The translations under genes and the position numbers were made by a program. Below the pieces are notes generated by a model. The model was given only the letters and a program-made list of their open reading frames with translations, was not told the DNA's origin and searched no databases. Shown piece after piece: positions 1-14,134 of a stretch of 64,000 bases of DNA (position 1 is its first letter; each line of letters starts with the position of its first letter). This DNA comes from Tenodera sinensis (lineage: Eukaryota; Arthropoda; Insecta; Mantodea; Mantidae): positions 145,733,565 through 145,797,564 of the forward strand of contig CM060964.1 of assembly GCA_030765045.1 (NCBI GenBank). Reading direction: 5' to 3'.

Positions 1-415
1 GTACGTACGCACGCACAAACACCCACACATACGCACGCACAAACACGCACACATACGCACGCACAAACACGCACACATACGCACGCACAAACACCCACAC
101 ATACACACGCACAAACACCCACACATTCGCACGCACAAAAACGCACACATACGCACGCACAAACACGCACACATACGCACGCACAAGCACCCACACGTAC
201 GCACGCACAAACACGCATACATACGGACATACACGCACAAGACACACCACACACGCAAAACCACATACGCACGCACACACGCACGCACACATACACAGAC
301 ACACCACAAGCACAGGCACGTCACGAGCACACGTGCCTCACGAGCACACGCCCGCCACGAACACAGGCACACCACGCACACCACACATACATGGACGCCC
401 ACACCACAGACATAC
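1..415. repeat. 24-bp CA-rich minisatellite, continuing off the left edge
   Basis: Roughly nine tandem copies of a 24-bp unit with the core gcacgcacaaacac are visible from base 1 to about 215. The variants differ mainly in one cccac/cgcac position. The array then decays into irregular CA-rich sequence up to about 415. It starts at the window edge, so its true length is unknown. The + strand is almost free of G outside CG steps. Confidence 0.85.
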
Positions 416-1171
416 AACTGCGCCACTCTGCTATAAGCTATTAAATTACCCTTCTAAATATCACTCTCCTTTGATTAATTCCTATCCGCCGAATCTTCAG
501 GATAGCCCAAGTTCACATCAAACACGTGCATAACTAACAATTTATTGAAATAACTTAAAAGTTTTAAACAATATCTATATGCTAAGTAAAACCTTTCTAA
601 CATTACATCGTATCTCGTGAAATTAAGAATACGAGAAAACAACAAATCATATACACAATTCAGACATTTTAAATCCTTTTTAAACTTATCCTAACTACAC
701 CAAACTTCAAAAACACAGGAAGTCTTTTTTTTTTCTTTTTTTTGTTTTTTACAATAAACTTGACCTACACTAAATAAACATTTAAACTTGACCTACAGTA
801 TATAACACAAAACCCTGAATGCTCCTATATCATGACGGAAAATGGAATTACATTCTCTTTGATTCCTTATCTTGTAAGGATTCCATCAGGAGTACGTCCC
901 TGGTTCCTTTCAGCTTGCTGTTCTTAATTTCTTCTCCTTTACTTTCATTAGATTTTCCTTTTGTCTGTTTAGCTCGTAGTTTGTTACTGTCTTTTGCTGT
1001 TTACCAATAATTACGTTGGTAACATCATTGTTTGTATTTTTCTGTTCCTTTACAGGTTAAGCTTCTTGCCTTTTTTGTTTAGAAACAGTTTTTATGGATT
1101 GCATATTTTTTTTTTTATCTGCTTGTTCATCTCTTAATGTATTTCCTTGCCCAAATGTGACTTTTGCTTAC
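416..1171. other. AT-rich single-copy island, no gene recognised
   Basis: This stretch breaks the satellite block. It is AT-rich, has a long T run near 726-750 and a second one near 1107-1118, and shows no tandem periodicity. The short open frame at 819-1010 looks like composition noise (Leu/Ser/Phe-rich from T-rich DNA). If the exon call at 1172-1436 is right, this is the intron downstream of it on the - strand. Confidence 0.5.
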
Positions 1172-1436
1172 CTTTAATTTTTCTTTTCTTGTCAGTTGGT
1201 TTCCGGTCATCGCCTGTATACGTGAGCTGGGCAAATGCAGTCTGTTCCGCAGATTTGAATCCAAACGCAAATACAAGAACGGCCCATATTAATACAAATC
1301 CTACTGGAAATGCATAATGGGGATTGACAACTTCAGACAGTTCCACTTTCCACGTCCTCTTCTGTTCAACTCCACTGTTTACGTGAACACTAACCGTTCC
1401 ACTTTCAGGACATACCCCTTCTGGCTGTTCCCAAGT
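1172..1436 (-). CDS. Candidate internal coding exon of an unrecognised single-pass membrane protein
   Basis: On the - strand an open frame of 88 codons is bounded by a possible splice acceptor (tattatag just before 1436) and a good donor (GTAAGC starting at 1171). Entry is phase 0 and exit leaves one extra base. The product would begin TWEQPEGVC, followed by a hydrophilic segment (VNSGVEQKRTWKVEL), a hydrophobic stretch of about 17 residues suited to a membrane segment (core FVLIWAVLVFAFGF), then an acidic and lysine-rich tail ending near KKRKIKG. The composition is protein-like and quite unlike the neighbouring repeats. I do not recognise the family. The acceptor has no strong pyrimidine tract, so a chance frame is possible. 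A Met at 1346 could also start a short 70-residue frame, which I consider less likely. Confidence 0.4.
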
Positions 1437-1457
1437 CTATAATAATTTCTTACATCC

Positions 1458-1481
1458 AACGGTATTACTCGTAATACCGTT
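1458..1481. repeat. Perfect 11-bp-arm palindrome at the island/satellite junction
   Basis: The arms AACGGTATTAC and GTAATACCGTT are exact reverse complements separated by two bases (TC). The palindrome lies about 20 bp before the GC-rich minisatellite begins, inside what would be the intron just upstream of the candidate exon. Its function is unknown. Confidence 0.8.
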
Positions 1482-1489
1482 ACACAACA

Positions 1490-2955
1490 AACACGAGCGC
1501 ACCACAAACAAGAGTGCCCCACACACACCGTAACACACCACAGCACGCGCACGCCTCACCACGCGCGCACACCTCACCACACACGCACCTCACCACACAC
1601 GGTCGCATCTCACGACACTCACACGCACCTCACCGCACACGCCCGCACCTCCCATCACCGCACAATCCCGGGCCTCACCGCACACGCCCGCACCTCCCCT
1701 CACCGCACACGCCCGCGACTCACCGCACACGCCCGCGCCTCAACGCACACGCCCGCACCTCCCTCACCGCACACTCCCGCACCTCACCGCACGCGCCCGC
1801 ACCCGCACCTCCCCTCACCGCACAATCCCGGGCCTCAACGCACACGCCCGCACCTCCCCTCACCGCACAATCCCGGGCCTCAACGCACACGCCCGCACCT
1901 CACCGCACACGCCCGCGACTCACCGCACACGCCCGCGCCTCACCGCACACGCCCGCGCCTCACCGCACACGCCCGCGCCTCACCGCACACGCCCGCACCT
2001 CCCCTCACCGCACACGCCTGCGCCTCTACGCACACGCCCGCACCTCCCCTCACCGCACACGCCCGCACCTCACCGCACACGCCCGAACCTCCCCTCACCG
2101 TACAGTCCCGCACCTCAACGCACACGCCCGCACCTCCCATCACCGCACACGCGCGCACCTCACCGCACAATCCCGCACCTCCCCTCCCCTCACCGCACAA
2201 TCCCGCAACTCAACGCACACGCCCGCACCTCACCGCACACTCCCGCACCTCCCCTCACCGCACAATCCCGCGCCTCCCCTCACCGCACAATCCCGTGCCT
2301 CAACGCACACGCCCGCACCTCACCGCACACGCCCGCACCTTCCCTCACCGCACAATCCCGCGCCTCAACACACACGCCCGCACATCACCGCACACGCCCG
2401 CACCTTCTCTCACCGCACAATCCCGCGCCACCCCTCAAGGCACAATCCCGCGCCTCAACGCACACGCCCACACCTCACCGCACACTCCAGCACCTCACGG
2501 CACGTGCCCGCACCTCAAGACACGCGCCCGCACCTCAAGGCACGCGCCCGCACCTCAAGGCACGCGCCCGCACCTCAGCGCACACGCCCGCACCTTACGG
2601 CACACGCCCGCGCCGCAACGCACTCGCCCACACCTCAGCGCACACGCCCGCAACTCACCGCACACGCACGCCCAAACCTTATTGCACACGCCCGGACCTC
2701 ACCGCACCACAAACCACAGACTCACACTACTCGCATCACCCAAGGCTCACACTACACGCACACACCACAGGCACACACCAAACACGGGCGCACACCACAC
2801 ACGTTCGCACAGCACACCACACGCGCACCATACAGTACACGTGCATACCTCGACCATACGCCCATACCATAACTACACAAAGCGCACAACCACACCTCAC
2901 CACGTACGCACGCGCACACCGTAGACACGCGCGCACCACACACACAACACACGTG
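1490..2955. repeat. GC-rich 21-bp minisatellite
   Basis: Tandem units of about 21 bp, core ACCGCACACGCCCGCACCTC, fill this stretch. Variants include CAATCCCG in place of CACGCCCG and short CCCCTC expansions. The period is a multiple of three and + strand stop codons are almost absent, so long spurious frames run through it, for example 1514-2872 and the antisense 1940-2200. The array is much more CpG-rich than the CA block that follows and decays gradually from about 2700 to 2955. Confidence 0.85.
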
Positions 2956-3454
2956 CATACCTCGACCTTACGCCCATATCACTCAACTACACAAAGCGCA
3001 CAACCACACAGGCACATACCACAGGCACACAACACGCACCTCACCACGCACGCACAAACCGCACACCCGCGCATCACATCACACTCACATAACTGACGTC
3101 ACACACCACTCGCACCACACAATCACAAACACGCCATACACACACTCACAACACATCACACTACGCACACACCACACCTCACCACACCCCACACTCACAC
3201 CCCACACTCACACCCCACACACTCACAACACACCCCACACACACTCACCCCACACCCCACACACTCACACTACACCTCACACACTCACATCTCACACACA
3301 CCACACCCACACTCACACCACACTCACACCACACTCACACACCACACCCCACACACTCTCACACCCCACACACTCTCACACCCCACACACTCTCACACCC
3401 CACACACTCACACCACACCCCACACTCACACCCTATACACTCACACCCTATACC

Positions 3455-5850
3455 CTCACACCAGACCCCACACACACTCACACCACACCCCACACACACC
3501 CCACACACACTCACATCTCACACACCACTCGCACCACACCACACACACTCACACCACACCACTCACACACACTCACACCACAACACACCACACACACTCA
3601 CATCACACCACACACACACTCACATCACACCTCACACACACTCACATCACACCACACACACGCTCACATCACACCTCACACACACTCACACCACACCTCA
3701 CACACACTCACATCACACCACACACTCACATCACACCTCACACACTCACATCACACCTCACGCACACTCACATCACACCACACACACTCACATCACACCT
3801 CACACCTTACACACCACTCGCACCACACACATCACAAACACACCATACTCACACACCACACCTCACACACACCACACCTCACACACACCCACCTCACACT
3901 CGCACCACACCACTCACACTTACATCACACCACTCACATCACACCACATCACATCACACCACTCACATCACACCACGTCACATCACACCATACACATACT
4001 CACATCACACCTCACACACACATCGTACCTCACACACACTCACATCGTACCTCACACACACACTCGCATCACACCTCACACACACACTCACATCACACCT
4101 CACACACACCTCACTTCACACCTCACACACAGTTACATCACGCCACAGACTCACATCACACCTCACACACACTCACAACACACCTCACACACACTCACAA
4201 CACACCTCACACACACTCACATCACACCTCACACACCCCACACACTCACATCACAACCCACACACACTCACACCCCACACCACACTCACATCTCACACAC
4301 CACTCGTACCACACACACCACAACTCACTCACACCACACCTCACACACACCCACCTCACACTCGCACCACACCACACAATCACACCACTCACACCACATC
4401 ACACCACACACACTCACATCACACCTCACACACACCTCACACACACTCACATCACACCACAGACACTCACATCACACCACACACACACTCATCACACCAC
4501 ACACTCACATCACACCTCACACACACTGACATCACACCACACACACTCACATGACATCACACCACACACAACACACTTCACACACACTCACATCAGACCA
4601 CACACACTCACATCACACCTCACACTCTCACATCTCACACACCACTCGCACCACTCACACCAGACCCCACACACACTCACACCACACCCCACACACACCC
4701 CACACACACTCACATCTCACACACCACTCGCACCACACCACACACACTCACACCGCACCACTCACACACACTCACACCACAACACACCACACACACTCAC
4801 ATCACACCACACACACACTCACATCACACCTCACACACACTCACATCACACCACACACACGCTCACATCACACCTCACACACACTCACATCACACCACAC
4901 ACTCACATCACACCTCACACACTCACATCAAACCTCACGCACACTCACATCACACCACACACACTCACATCACACCTCACACCTTACACACCACTCGCAC
5001 CACACACATCACAAACACACCATACTCACACACCTCACACACACCACACCTCACACACACCACACCTCACACACACCCACCTCACACTCGCACCACACCA
5101 CTCACACTTACATCACACCACTCACATCACACCACATCACATCACACCACTCACATCACACCACATCACATCACACCATACACATACTCACATCACACCT
5201 CACACACACTCACATCGTACCTCACACACACTCACATCGTACCTCACACACACTCGCATCACACCTCACACACACCACACCTCACACACACTCACATCAC
5301 ACCTCACACACACCTCACTTCACACCTCACACACAGTTACATCACGCCACACACACTCACATCACACCTCACACACACTCACAACACACCTCACACACAC
5401 TCACATCACACCTCACACACACCCCACACACTCACATCACAACCCACACACACTCACACCCCACACCACACCACAAACCACACTCCCACTACACCCCACA
5501 CTCACATCTCACACACCACTCGTACCACACACACCACAACTCACTCACACCACACCTCACACACACCCACCTCACACTCGCACCACACCACACAATCACA
5601 TCACACCACTCACATCACACCTCACACACACCTCACACACACTCACATCACACCACAGACACTCACATCACACCACACACACACTCATCACACCACACAC
5701 TCACATCACACCTCACACACACTCACATCACACCACACACACTCACATGACATCACACCACACACAACACACTTCACACACACTCACATCACACCACACA
5801 CACTCACATCACACCTCACACTCACATCTCACACACCACTCGCAACACAA
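3455..5850. repeat. Higher-order repeat, period about 1.2 kb, two copies
   Basis: Distinctive strings recur at a spacing of about 1195 bp. Ctcacaccagaccccac occurs near 3455 and 4650. Catgacatcacaccacac occurs near 4550 and 5746. The copies carry the same order of sub-blocks but differ by small indels. This shows segmental duplication of a block of short units, which slippage alone would not produce. Confidence 0.75.
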
Positions 5851-6299
5851 ACATCACAAACACACCATACTCACACACCATAACTCACTCACACCACACC
5901 TCACACACACCACACACTCACACCACACACACACACACCTCACACTCGCAAAACACCACACACTCTCATCATACCACTCACCCACACTCACACCACATCA
6001 CAACACACACACTCACATCACACCTCACACACACTCACATCACATCACACCTCACACACACTCACATCACATCACATCACACACACTCACATCACATCAC
6101 ACACATCACACCTCACACACACATCACATCACACCACATACACTCTCACCTCACACCTCACACACATCACACGCATACTCACACCTCACCACACACACTC
6201 GCACCACACCTCACACACACTCGCACCACACCTTACACACACTCGCACCACACCTCACACACACTCGCACCACACCTCACACACCTCACACACACTCAC

Positions 6300-7520
6300 C
6301 TCACACCTCACACACACTCACACCACACCTCACACACACTCGCACACCACACCTCACACACACTCGCACACACTCACCTCACACACACTCACACCACACC
6401 TCACACACACTCGCACCACACCTCACACACACTCACACCACAGCTCACCCACACTCACACCACACCTCACACACACTCACACCACACCTCACACACCTCA
6501 CACACACTCACACCTCACACACCTCACACACACACCTCACACACCTCACACACACACTCGCACCACACCTCACACACTCACACCACACCTCACACACCTC
6601 ACACACACTCGCACACACTCGCACCACACCTCACACACACTCGCACCACACCTCACACACACTCGCACCACACCTCACACACACTCGCACCACACCTCAC
6701 ACACACTCCCACCACACCTCACACACCTCACACACACTCACACCACACCTCACACACACTCACACCACACCTCACACACCTCACACACACTCACACCACA
6801 CCTCACACACCTCACACACACTCGCACCACACCTCACACACCCGGACCACTCCTCACACACACTCACACCACACCTCACACACACTCGCACCACACCTCA
6901 CACACCTCACACCACACCTCACACACCTCTCACACTCGCACCACACCTCACACACACTCACACCACACCTCACCCACACTCACACCACACCTCACACACA
7001 CTCACACCACACCTCACACACCTCACACACACTCACACCTTACACACCTCACACACACTCACACCTCACACACCTCACACACACTCGCACCACACCTCAC
7101 ACCTCACACACTCGCACCACACCTCACACACCTCACACACACTCGCACACACTCGCACCACACCTCACACACCTCACACACACTCGCACCACACCTCACA
7201 CACACCCGCACCACACCTCACACACACTCGCACCACACCTCACACACACTCCCACCACACCTCACACACCTCACACACACTCACACCACACCTCACACAC
7301 ACTCACACCACACCTCACACACCTCACACACACTCACACCACACCTCACACACCTCACACACACTCGCACCACACCTCACACACCCGGACCACTCCTCAC
7401 ACACACTCACACCACACCTCACACACACTCGCACCACACCTCACACACCTCACACCACACCTCACACACCTCTCACACTCGCACCACACCTCACACACAC
7501 TCACACCACACCTCACACAC
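6300..7520. repeat. Higher-order repeat, period 543 bp
   Basis: The marker cccggaccactcctc is found at 6841 and 7384, and the marker acctctcacactcgc near 6925 and 7468. Both give a 543-bp spacing, so a half-kilobase block was duplicated in tandem with little divergence. Confidence 0.75.
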
Positions 7521-8099
7521 ACTCGCACCACACCTCACACACACTCGCACACACTCACACCACACATCACACACACTCGCACCACACCTCACACACACTC
7601 GCACCACACCTCAGACACACTCACCTCACACCTCAGACACCACATACACACTCACCTCACACACACTCACACCACACCTCACACACACTCACACCACACC
7701 TCACACACACTCGCACCACACCTCACACACACTCGCACCACACCACACACTCACACTCGCACCACACCACACACTCACACTCACACCACACCTCACACTC
7801 ACACCACACCTCACACTCACTCACACCTCACACTCACTCACATCACATACACTCACCACACAACCTCACGCACACGCACACCACACCACTCCTCACGCAC
7901 ACTCACACCACACCTCACTCACTCGCGCAACTCACACACTCGCACCACACCTCACAGCCACCTCCCACCACACACATACACCACACCTCACACACGCTCA
8001 CGGCACACCTCACACACACTCATACCACACCACACCACACTCAACACACCTCACACTCACTCACACTACAACTACACTCACACCACACCACAAATACAC

Positions 8100-8400
8100 T
8101 CACACCACATCACCTCACGCAGACTCACACCACACACATACTCACACCACACCTCACACACGCTCACGGCACACCTCACACACACTCATACCACACCACA
8201 CCACACTCACCACACCTCACACTCACTCGCACCACAACTCACACCACACCTCACACACTCGCACCACACCTCACTCACTCGCACCACACACTCGCACCAT
8301 ACCACAAATACACTCACACCACATCACCTCACGCAGACTCACACCACACACATACTCACACCACACCTCACACACTCTCACAGCACACCACACACACACT
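8100..8400. repeat. Short higher-order repeat, period about 214 bp
   Basis: The marker cacctcacgcagactc occurs at about 8111 and 8325 in matching surroundings, including a nearby cacaaatacactcacacc. This is a recent local duplication inside the CA block. Confidence 0.65.
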
Positions 8401-8439
8401 CACACCACACACACACTCATACCACATCTCACAGCCACC

Positions 8440-9720
8440 TCAAACCTCACACACACTCACATCACACGTCGCACACACTCACATAACACCACACACTCAC
8501 ATCACACCTCACACACACTCACATCACACGTCGCACACACTCACATCACACCTCACTCTCACTCACATCACACCTCACACACACTCACATCACACCTCAC
8601 ACACACTTACATCACACGTCACACACACTCACATCACACGTCACACACACTCACATCACACGTCAGACACACTCACATCACACCTCACACACACTCACAT
8701 CACACGTCACACACACAGTTACATCACACGTCACACACACTCACATCACACCTCTCACACACACTCACATCACACCTCACACACACTCACATCACACCTC
8801 ACACACTCTCATCACACCTCACACACTCACATCACACGTCGCACACACTCACATCACACGTCGCACACACTCACATCACACCACACACACTCACATCACA
8901 CCACACACACTCACATCACACCTCTCACACACATCACACCTCACACACACTCACACCATACCTAACACACACTCACATCACAACAAACACACACTCGCAC
9001 CACACCTCACACACACTCACATCACACACACACTCACATCACACCTCACACACAGTTACATCACACCACACACATATAACACCTCACCCACACACTCACA
9101 TCAAACCACACACACATCACACCACACACACTCACACCACAGCTCACACACACTCCCATCACACCTCACACACACTAACATCACACCTCACACACACTCA
9201 CATCACACCTCACACACACTTACATCACACGTCACACACACTCACATCACACGTCACACACACTCACATCACACGTCAGACACACTCACATCACACCTCA
9301 CACACACTCACATCACACGTCACACACACAGTTACATCACACGTCACACACACTCACATCACACCTCTCACACACACTCACATCACACCTCACACACTCT
9401 CATCACACCTCACACACTCACATCACACCTCACACACTCACATCACACGTCGCACACACTCACACAACACCACACACACTCACATCACACCACACACACT
9501 CACATCACACCTCTCACACACATCACACCTCACACACACTCACACCATACCTAACACACACTCACATCACAACAAACACACACTCACACCACACCTCACA
9601 CACACTCACATCACACACACACTCACATCACACCTCACACACAGTTACATCACACCACACACATATGACACCTCAACCACACACTCACATCAAACCACAC
9701 ACACATCACACCTCACACAC
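8440..9720. repeat. Higher-order repeat, period about 0.6 kb
   Basis: The marker cagttacatcacacgtc occurs at 8716 and 9329 (613 bp apart). The related marker cagttacatcacaccac occurs at 9053 and 9642 (589 bp apart), each followed by an almost identical stretch with catat and a caaaccacacac motif. The 24-bp difference in spacing suggests one short unit was gained or lost after duplication. Confidence 0.7.
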
Positions 9721-9959
9721 ACTCACACCACAGCTCACACACACTCCCATCACACCTCACACACTCGCATCACACCTCACACACACTCACATCACACCTC
9801 ACACACACTCACATCACACCTCACACACACTCACATCACACCTCACACACACTCACATCACACCACACACACACTCACATCACACCACACACACTTGCAT
9901 CACACCACACACACTGACATCAAACCACACACACACTTACATCACACCACACACACTCA

Positions 9960-10480
9960 CATCACACCACACACACAAATCACATCACACCACACACACA
10001 AATCACATCACACCACACACACAAATCACATCACACCACACACACAAATCACATCACACCACACACACAAATCACATCACACCACACACACAAATCACAT
10101 CACACACACTCACATCACACCACACACAGTCACATCACACCACACACACTCACATCACACCACACACACTCACATCACACCACACACACTCACATCACAC
10201 CACACACACTCACATCACACCACACACACTCACATCACACCACACACTCACATCACACCACACACACAAATCACATCACACCACACACTCACATCACACC
10301 ACACACACAAATCACATCACACCACACACACAAATCACATCACACCACACACACAAATCACATCACACCACACACACTCACATCACACCACACACACTCA
10401 CATCACACCACACACAGTCACATCACACCACACACACTCACATCACACCACACACACTCACATCACACCTCACACTCACA
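9960..10480. repeat. Homogeneous 23-bp and 20-bp tandem arrays
   Basis: Between 9960 and about 10100 the word aaatcacatcacacc repeats with an exact 23-bp period (aaat at 9977, 10000, 10023). From about 10100 to 10260 and again after 10380, cactcacatcacaccacaca repeats with a 20-bp period. These are the most homogeneous arrays of the block and therefore probably its youngest part. Confidence 0.8.
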
Positions 10481-12560
10481 TCACAGCTCACACACTCACA
10501 TCACACTACACACACTCACAACACACCTCACACACATCACACCACACACACACTTACATCACACCACACACACTCACATCACACCTCACAGACACACTCA
10601 CATCACACGACACCTCGCACACACCCACCTCACACCTCACACACACACTCACGTCACACCTCACACACACATCACACCACAGACACATTCACATCACACC
10701 ACACACACACTCACATCACACCTCACACACACTCACACCAGACACTCACACCACACACGCACTCATACCACACGTAACACAAACTCACATCACACACTCA
10801 CACCACACCACACCTCACACTCACACCTCACACTCACACCACAGCTCACACACACACTCACACCACACACTCACACCTCAGACACCACACACACCTCACA
10901 CAAACTCACATCACGCACTCACCACACCTCACACACACTCATACCACACGTCACACAAACTCACATCACACACTCACACACCACACCACACCTCACACTC
11001 ACACCACACACACTCACACCACACACTCACACCTCAGACACCACACACACCTCACACAAACTCACATCACACACTCACACCACACCTCACACACACTCAT
11101 ACCACACATCACACAAACTCACATCACACAAACTCACATCACACACTCACACACCACACCACGCCTCACACTCACACCACACTTCACACTCACACCACAC
11201 CTCACATACACACTCACACCACACCTCACACAAACTCACACCTCACACACACTCACACACACTCACACACACTCACACCACACCTCACACAAACTCACAC
11301 ACACTCACATCACACCTCACACACACTCACACCTCAGACACCACACACACCTCACACAAACTCACATCACACACTCACATCACACCTCACATAAACTCAC
11401 ACCACACGTCACGCACACTCACCACACACTCACCACACCTCACATAAACTCACACCACACAGTCACACCACACACACTCGCACCACACCTCACACACTCA
11501 CATCACACCTCACATAAACTCACACCAGACGTCACACACACTCACACCACACACTCACCACACCTCACACACTCACCACACCTCACACACTCACCACACC
11601 TCACACACTCACCACACCTCACACACTCACCACACCTCACACACTCACATCACACACTCGTACCACACACTCGTACCACACCTCACACAAACTCACATCA
11701 CACACTCGTACCACACACTCGTACCACACCTCACACACTCACCACGCACACTCGCACCACAGCTCACACAGACTCACACCACACCTCACACCTCACGCAC
11801 ACTCGCACCACAGCTCACACACACAAGCTCACATCACACACTCACACCACATCACACACTCACACCACATCACACACTCACACCACATCACACACACCAC
11901 ATCACACACTCACACCACATCACACACTCACACCACATCACACACTCACACCACATCACACACTCACACCACACACACACTCACACCACACACACACCAC
12001 ACACACACTCACAGCCACCTCACATTTCACACACACTCACACCACACACACACCACACCTCACACCACACCTCACACACACTCACACCACGCACACCACG
12101 CACACTCACACCACGCACACTCACACCACACCCACTCACAGCCACCTCTCACACACACACTACACCTCACACAAACTCACATCACACACTCATACCACAC
12201 CACACCTCACACGAACTCACAGCCACTCACACACCACATACTCACACCACACCTCACACGAACTCACAGCCACTCACACGTCACACACTCACACCGCACA
12301 TACTCACACCACACCTCACACGAACTCACAGCCACTCACATACCACATACTCACACCACACCTCACACGAACTCACAGCCACTCACACACCACATACACA
12401 CACTACACCTCACACAAACTCACATCACACACTCACACCACACCACACCTCACACGAACTCACATCACACACTCACACCACACTCGCACCACACCACACA
12501 CTCACATCCCACACACTCGCACCACACCACACCACACACACTCACACATAAACACACGCA

Positions 12561-12850
12561 CGCACACACTACCGCTGCGCCGTGTTGCAAGAACCTCAAT
12601 ACATGTATAAGTATTTGCGTGAAATGTTGAATATGTAATTTTTAGGTGGCATGCAGTAATTCCTTTGCCTTGTATAGTAGCCGCATAATTTAAGGTCGGC
12701 TTATATGTGACTATTACTATTCTTTTTCCTTTTGTACAAATAAATATAGTGAATGCAGCTGATTTTTATATCTCCGGTTGTACAGCCTGATTTCACAACG
12801 TGTTTACGCAATACTGCAAGGTGTGGCAAGGCTTTCATTGGATTTTGTGC
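12561..12850. other. Right flank of the satellite block, no feature seen
   Basis: Single-copy-looking AT-rich sequence follows the last CA units. No gene, tRNA-like or transposon motif is recognised in it. Confidence 0.5.
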
Positions 12851-12854
12851 TGAG

Positions 12855-12990
12855 CCAGCCGCCTTTAAATTTTGGGCAGCTAGTTATCGTGCTGCTCAAA
12901 AGGTTAACCTGCAGTTTATCTTTGCTATGAGAAACCTCTCAGATAAAGCACTGATTATTCTTGGAAGCCGCGGACAGTTTACCAATGAGT
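12855..12990 (+). repeat. Interspersed repeat 'B', copy 1
   Basis: This segment matches the reverse strand of 49425-49592. Shared words include tcgtgctgctcaaaa, tttatctttg and gcactgattattct. Conceptual translation is similar on both copies (SY..AAQ.V.L.FIF followed by L...ALIIL), but the frames differ in extent, so a non-coding or MITE-like repeat is more likely than a gene. The open frame 12753-13055 overlaps it and is not supported as a gene. Confidence 0.6.
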
Positions 12991-14134
12991 GCGACACGCC
13001 AGCCAATGAAAGCGTAGAAATCGCAAGTGACAGATATTTACTTCTCGTGGAGTAAAACATAGTGTTGCAACGTCTTCACGGTTTACTCATACTTCACATT
13101 CATTGGTACTCTGACAGTGGTGTCAAGTTCACAGGCCGTTGAGAGCTCAATTGAGCATCTTCTACAAGCTGGGAGCCAAACATGACGTAATACATATCAA
13201 CACTAGCAGCTGTTTACTTGCAGCTTGGCTGCGTCCACGGCTAAACCGTTTTTGTAGTGCGTAAACCTTGTGGATCTTTTCCCCTCAGAATTGCCTACTA
13301 GGATACATAGCACAGATACAAGTTGAATCTACAAAGGGGAACAGTACGTCTCACGCGTAAATAGAAAACTACTTGACAGTTATTCAAGTTGATTAAAATA
13401 GTAAAATAGGCAACTTTCTAATGATTAGGCTGAATTAGAGGTACTATTAAACCGACCCTAGCCCTTGGGTTAGCATTCTCAAGCCGCTAGGTTAGGCATT
13501 TGGGTTGCACGATAATACGTGATACAGAATGCAAAACAGCAGCACACTCTGTGGAACATTTTGCACTGGCGATTACATAATACTACTTCTAAAAGCAAAC
13601 AAAACAGTTCTTTCATTCTAATTGGGTTTTGCATTGCAAATTTTACTAGCGGACCTATTGCAGCTTGCGATCCTTCCCGGGTTTCAATATGAGGAACGTG
13701 ACATTTTGGGAAACTTCCCTGCCGATTTCCTGTACACCTTACCTGGTGCAGATATGTGCTGAGGCATCAACACTATACCATCTGGCAGAGCACCAGCTAA
13801 TGCATGCTGCAACTGGTTACACTCCTCGCGCTTCTTGGAACATATTGCATCGCGGCTTTATGGGTGATAAATAATGCACACAACTGGAAGCTGCCTCGAA
13901 TGTCTGGCCCAGCGTAATGTTCTGAGACTCATCACTAGGGCTCGGATGTTTAGGCAAATACATATTTTGTTTGCGTCCTAATATGAACTTGAAACTGACT
14001 TTATTGTTCTGAATATTTACACTGGACCAAATATTTTAACTTTTATTTCACATATTTACATGAAGTCACATTAAAACAGCAGCAGCAGGATTATTTTAAA
14101 CAAGCACTTCTTTAATGCTCAATTACACAGGCTA
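12991..14134. other. No recognised feature
   Basis: The open frame at 13665-13874 (69 residues) resembles nothing I know. The rest is AT-rich with scattered stops. It probably contains old, unrecognisable transposon sequence. Confidence 0.4.

Larger units (their letters stand above)
2956..12560. repeat. About 9.6-kb compound CA-rich satellite block
   Basis: The block is almost continuous (CACAC)/(TCACA) sequence. Short units of 19-23 bp built from CACACACTCACATCACACC alternate with CACACCTCACACACACTCGCACC-type units. G is very rare on the + strand, so the strand asymmetry is extreme. Several segments are duplicated at larger scale (listed separately). Long open frames in it (4551-5750, 5747-8965, 9665-10777, 9895-11394) are His/Thr/Ser repeats with no codon structure and are artefacts of the missing stop triplets. 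The block ends with short units around tcacacgaactcacagccac near 12200-12400. Confidence 0.9.

Noticed and set aside
1..415. Telomere-type repeat at the window edge
   Set aside because: The unit is 24 bp and CA/CG-rich; the insect telomere word TTAGG does not occur in tandem.
1514..2924. 452- and 209-residue frames and antisense Val/Cys/Gly-rich frames in the GC-rich minisatellite
   Set aside because: The period of 21 bp keeps frames open in more than one register on both strands; repeat artefact.
4551..11394. Very long open frames (399, 1072, 370 and 499 residues) of His/Thr/Ser repeats
   Set aside because: They are translations of CA-rich tandem repeats with almost no G, which removes stop codons in several frames. 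No codon bias, no start context and no domain.
1490..12560. CRISPR-like array
   Set aside because: No constant repeat alternating with unique spacers; units are contiguous and diverged, in eukaryotic DNA.
12753..13055. 100-residue protein gene
   Set aside because: It overlaps repeat B; the copy at 49.5 kb has a different frame extent and no conserved start.
13665..13874. 69-residue frame
   Set aside because: No motif, no splice context; chance frame in single-copy DNA.
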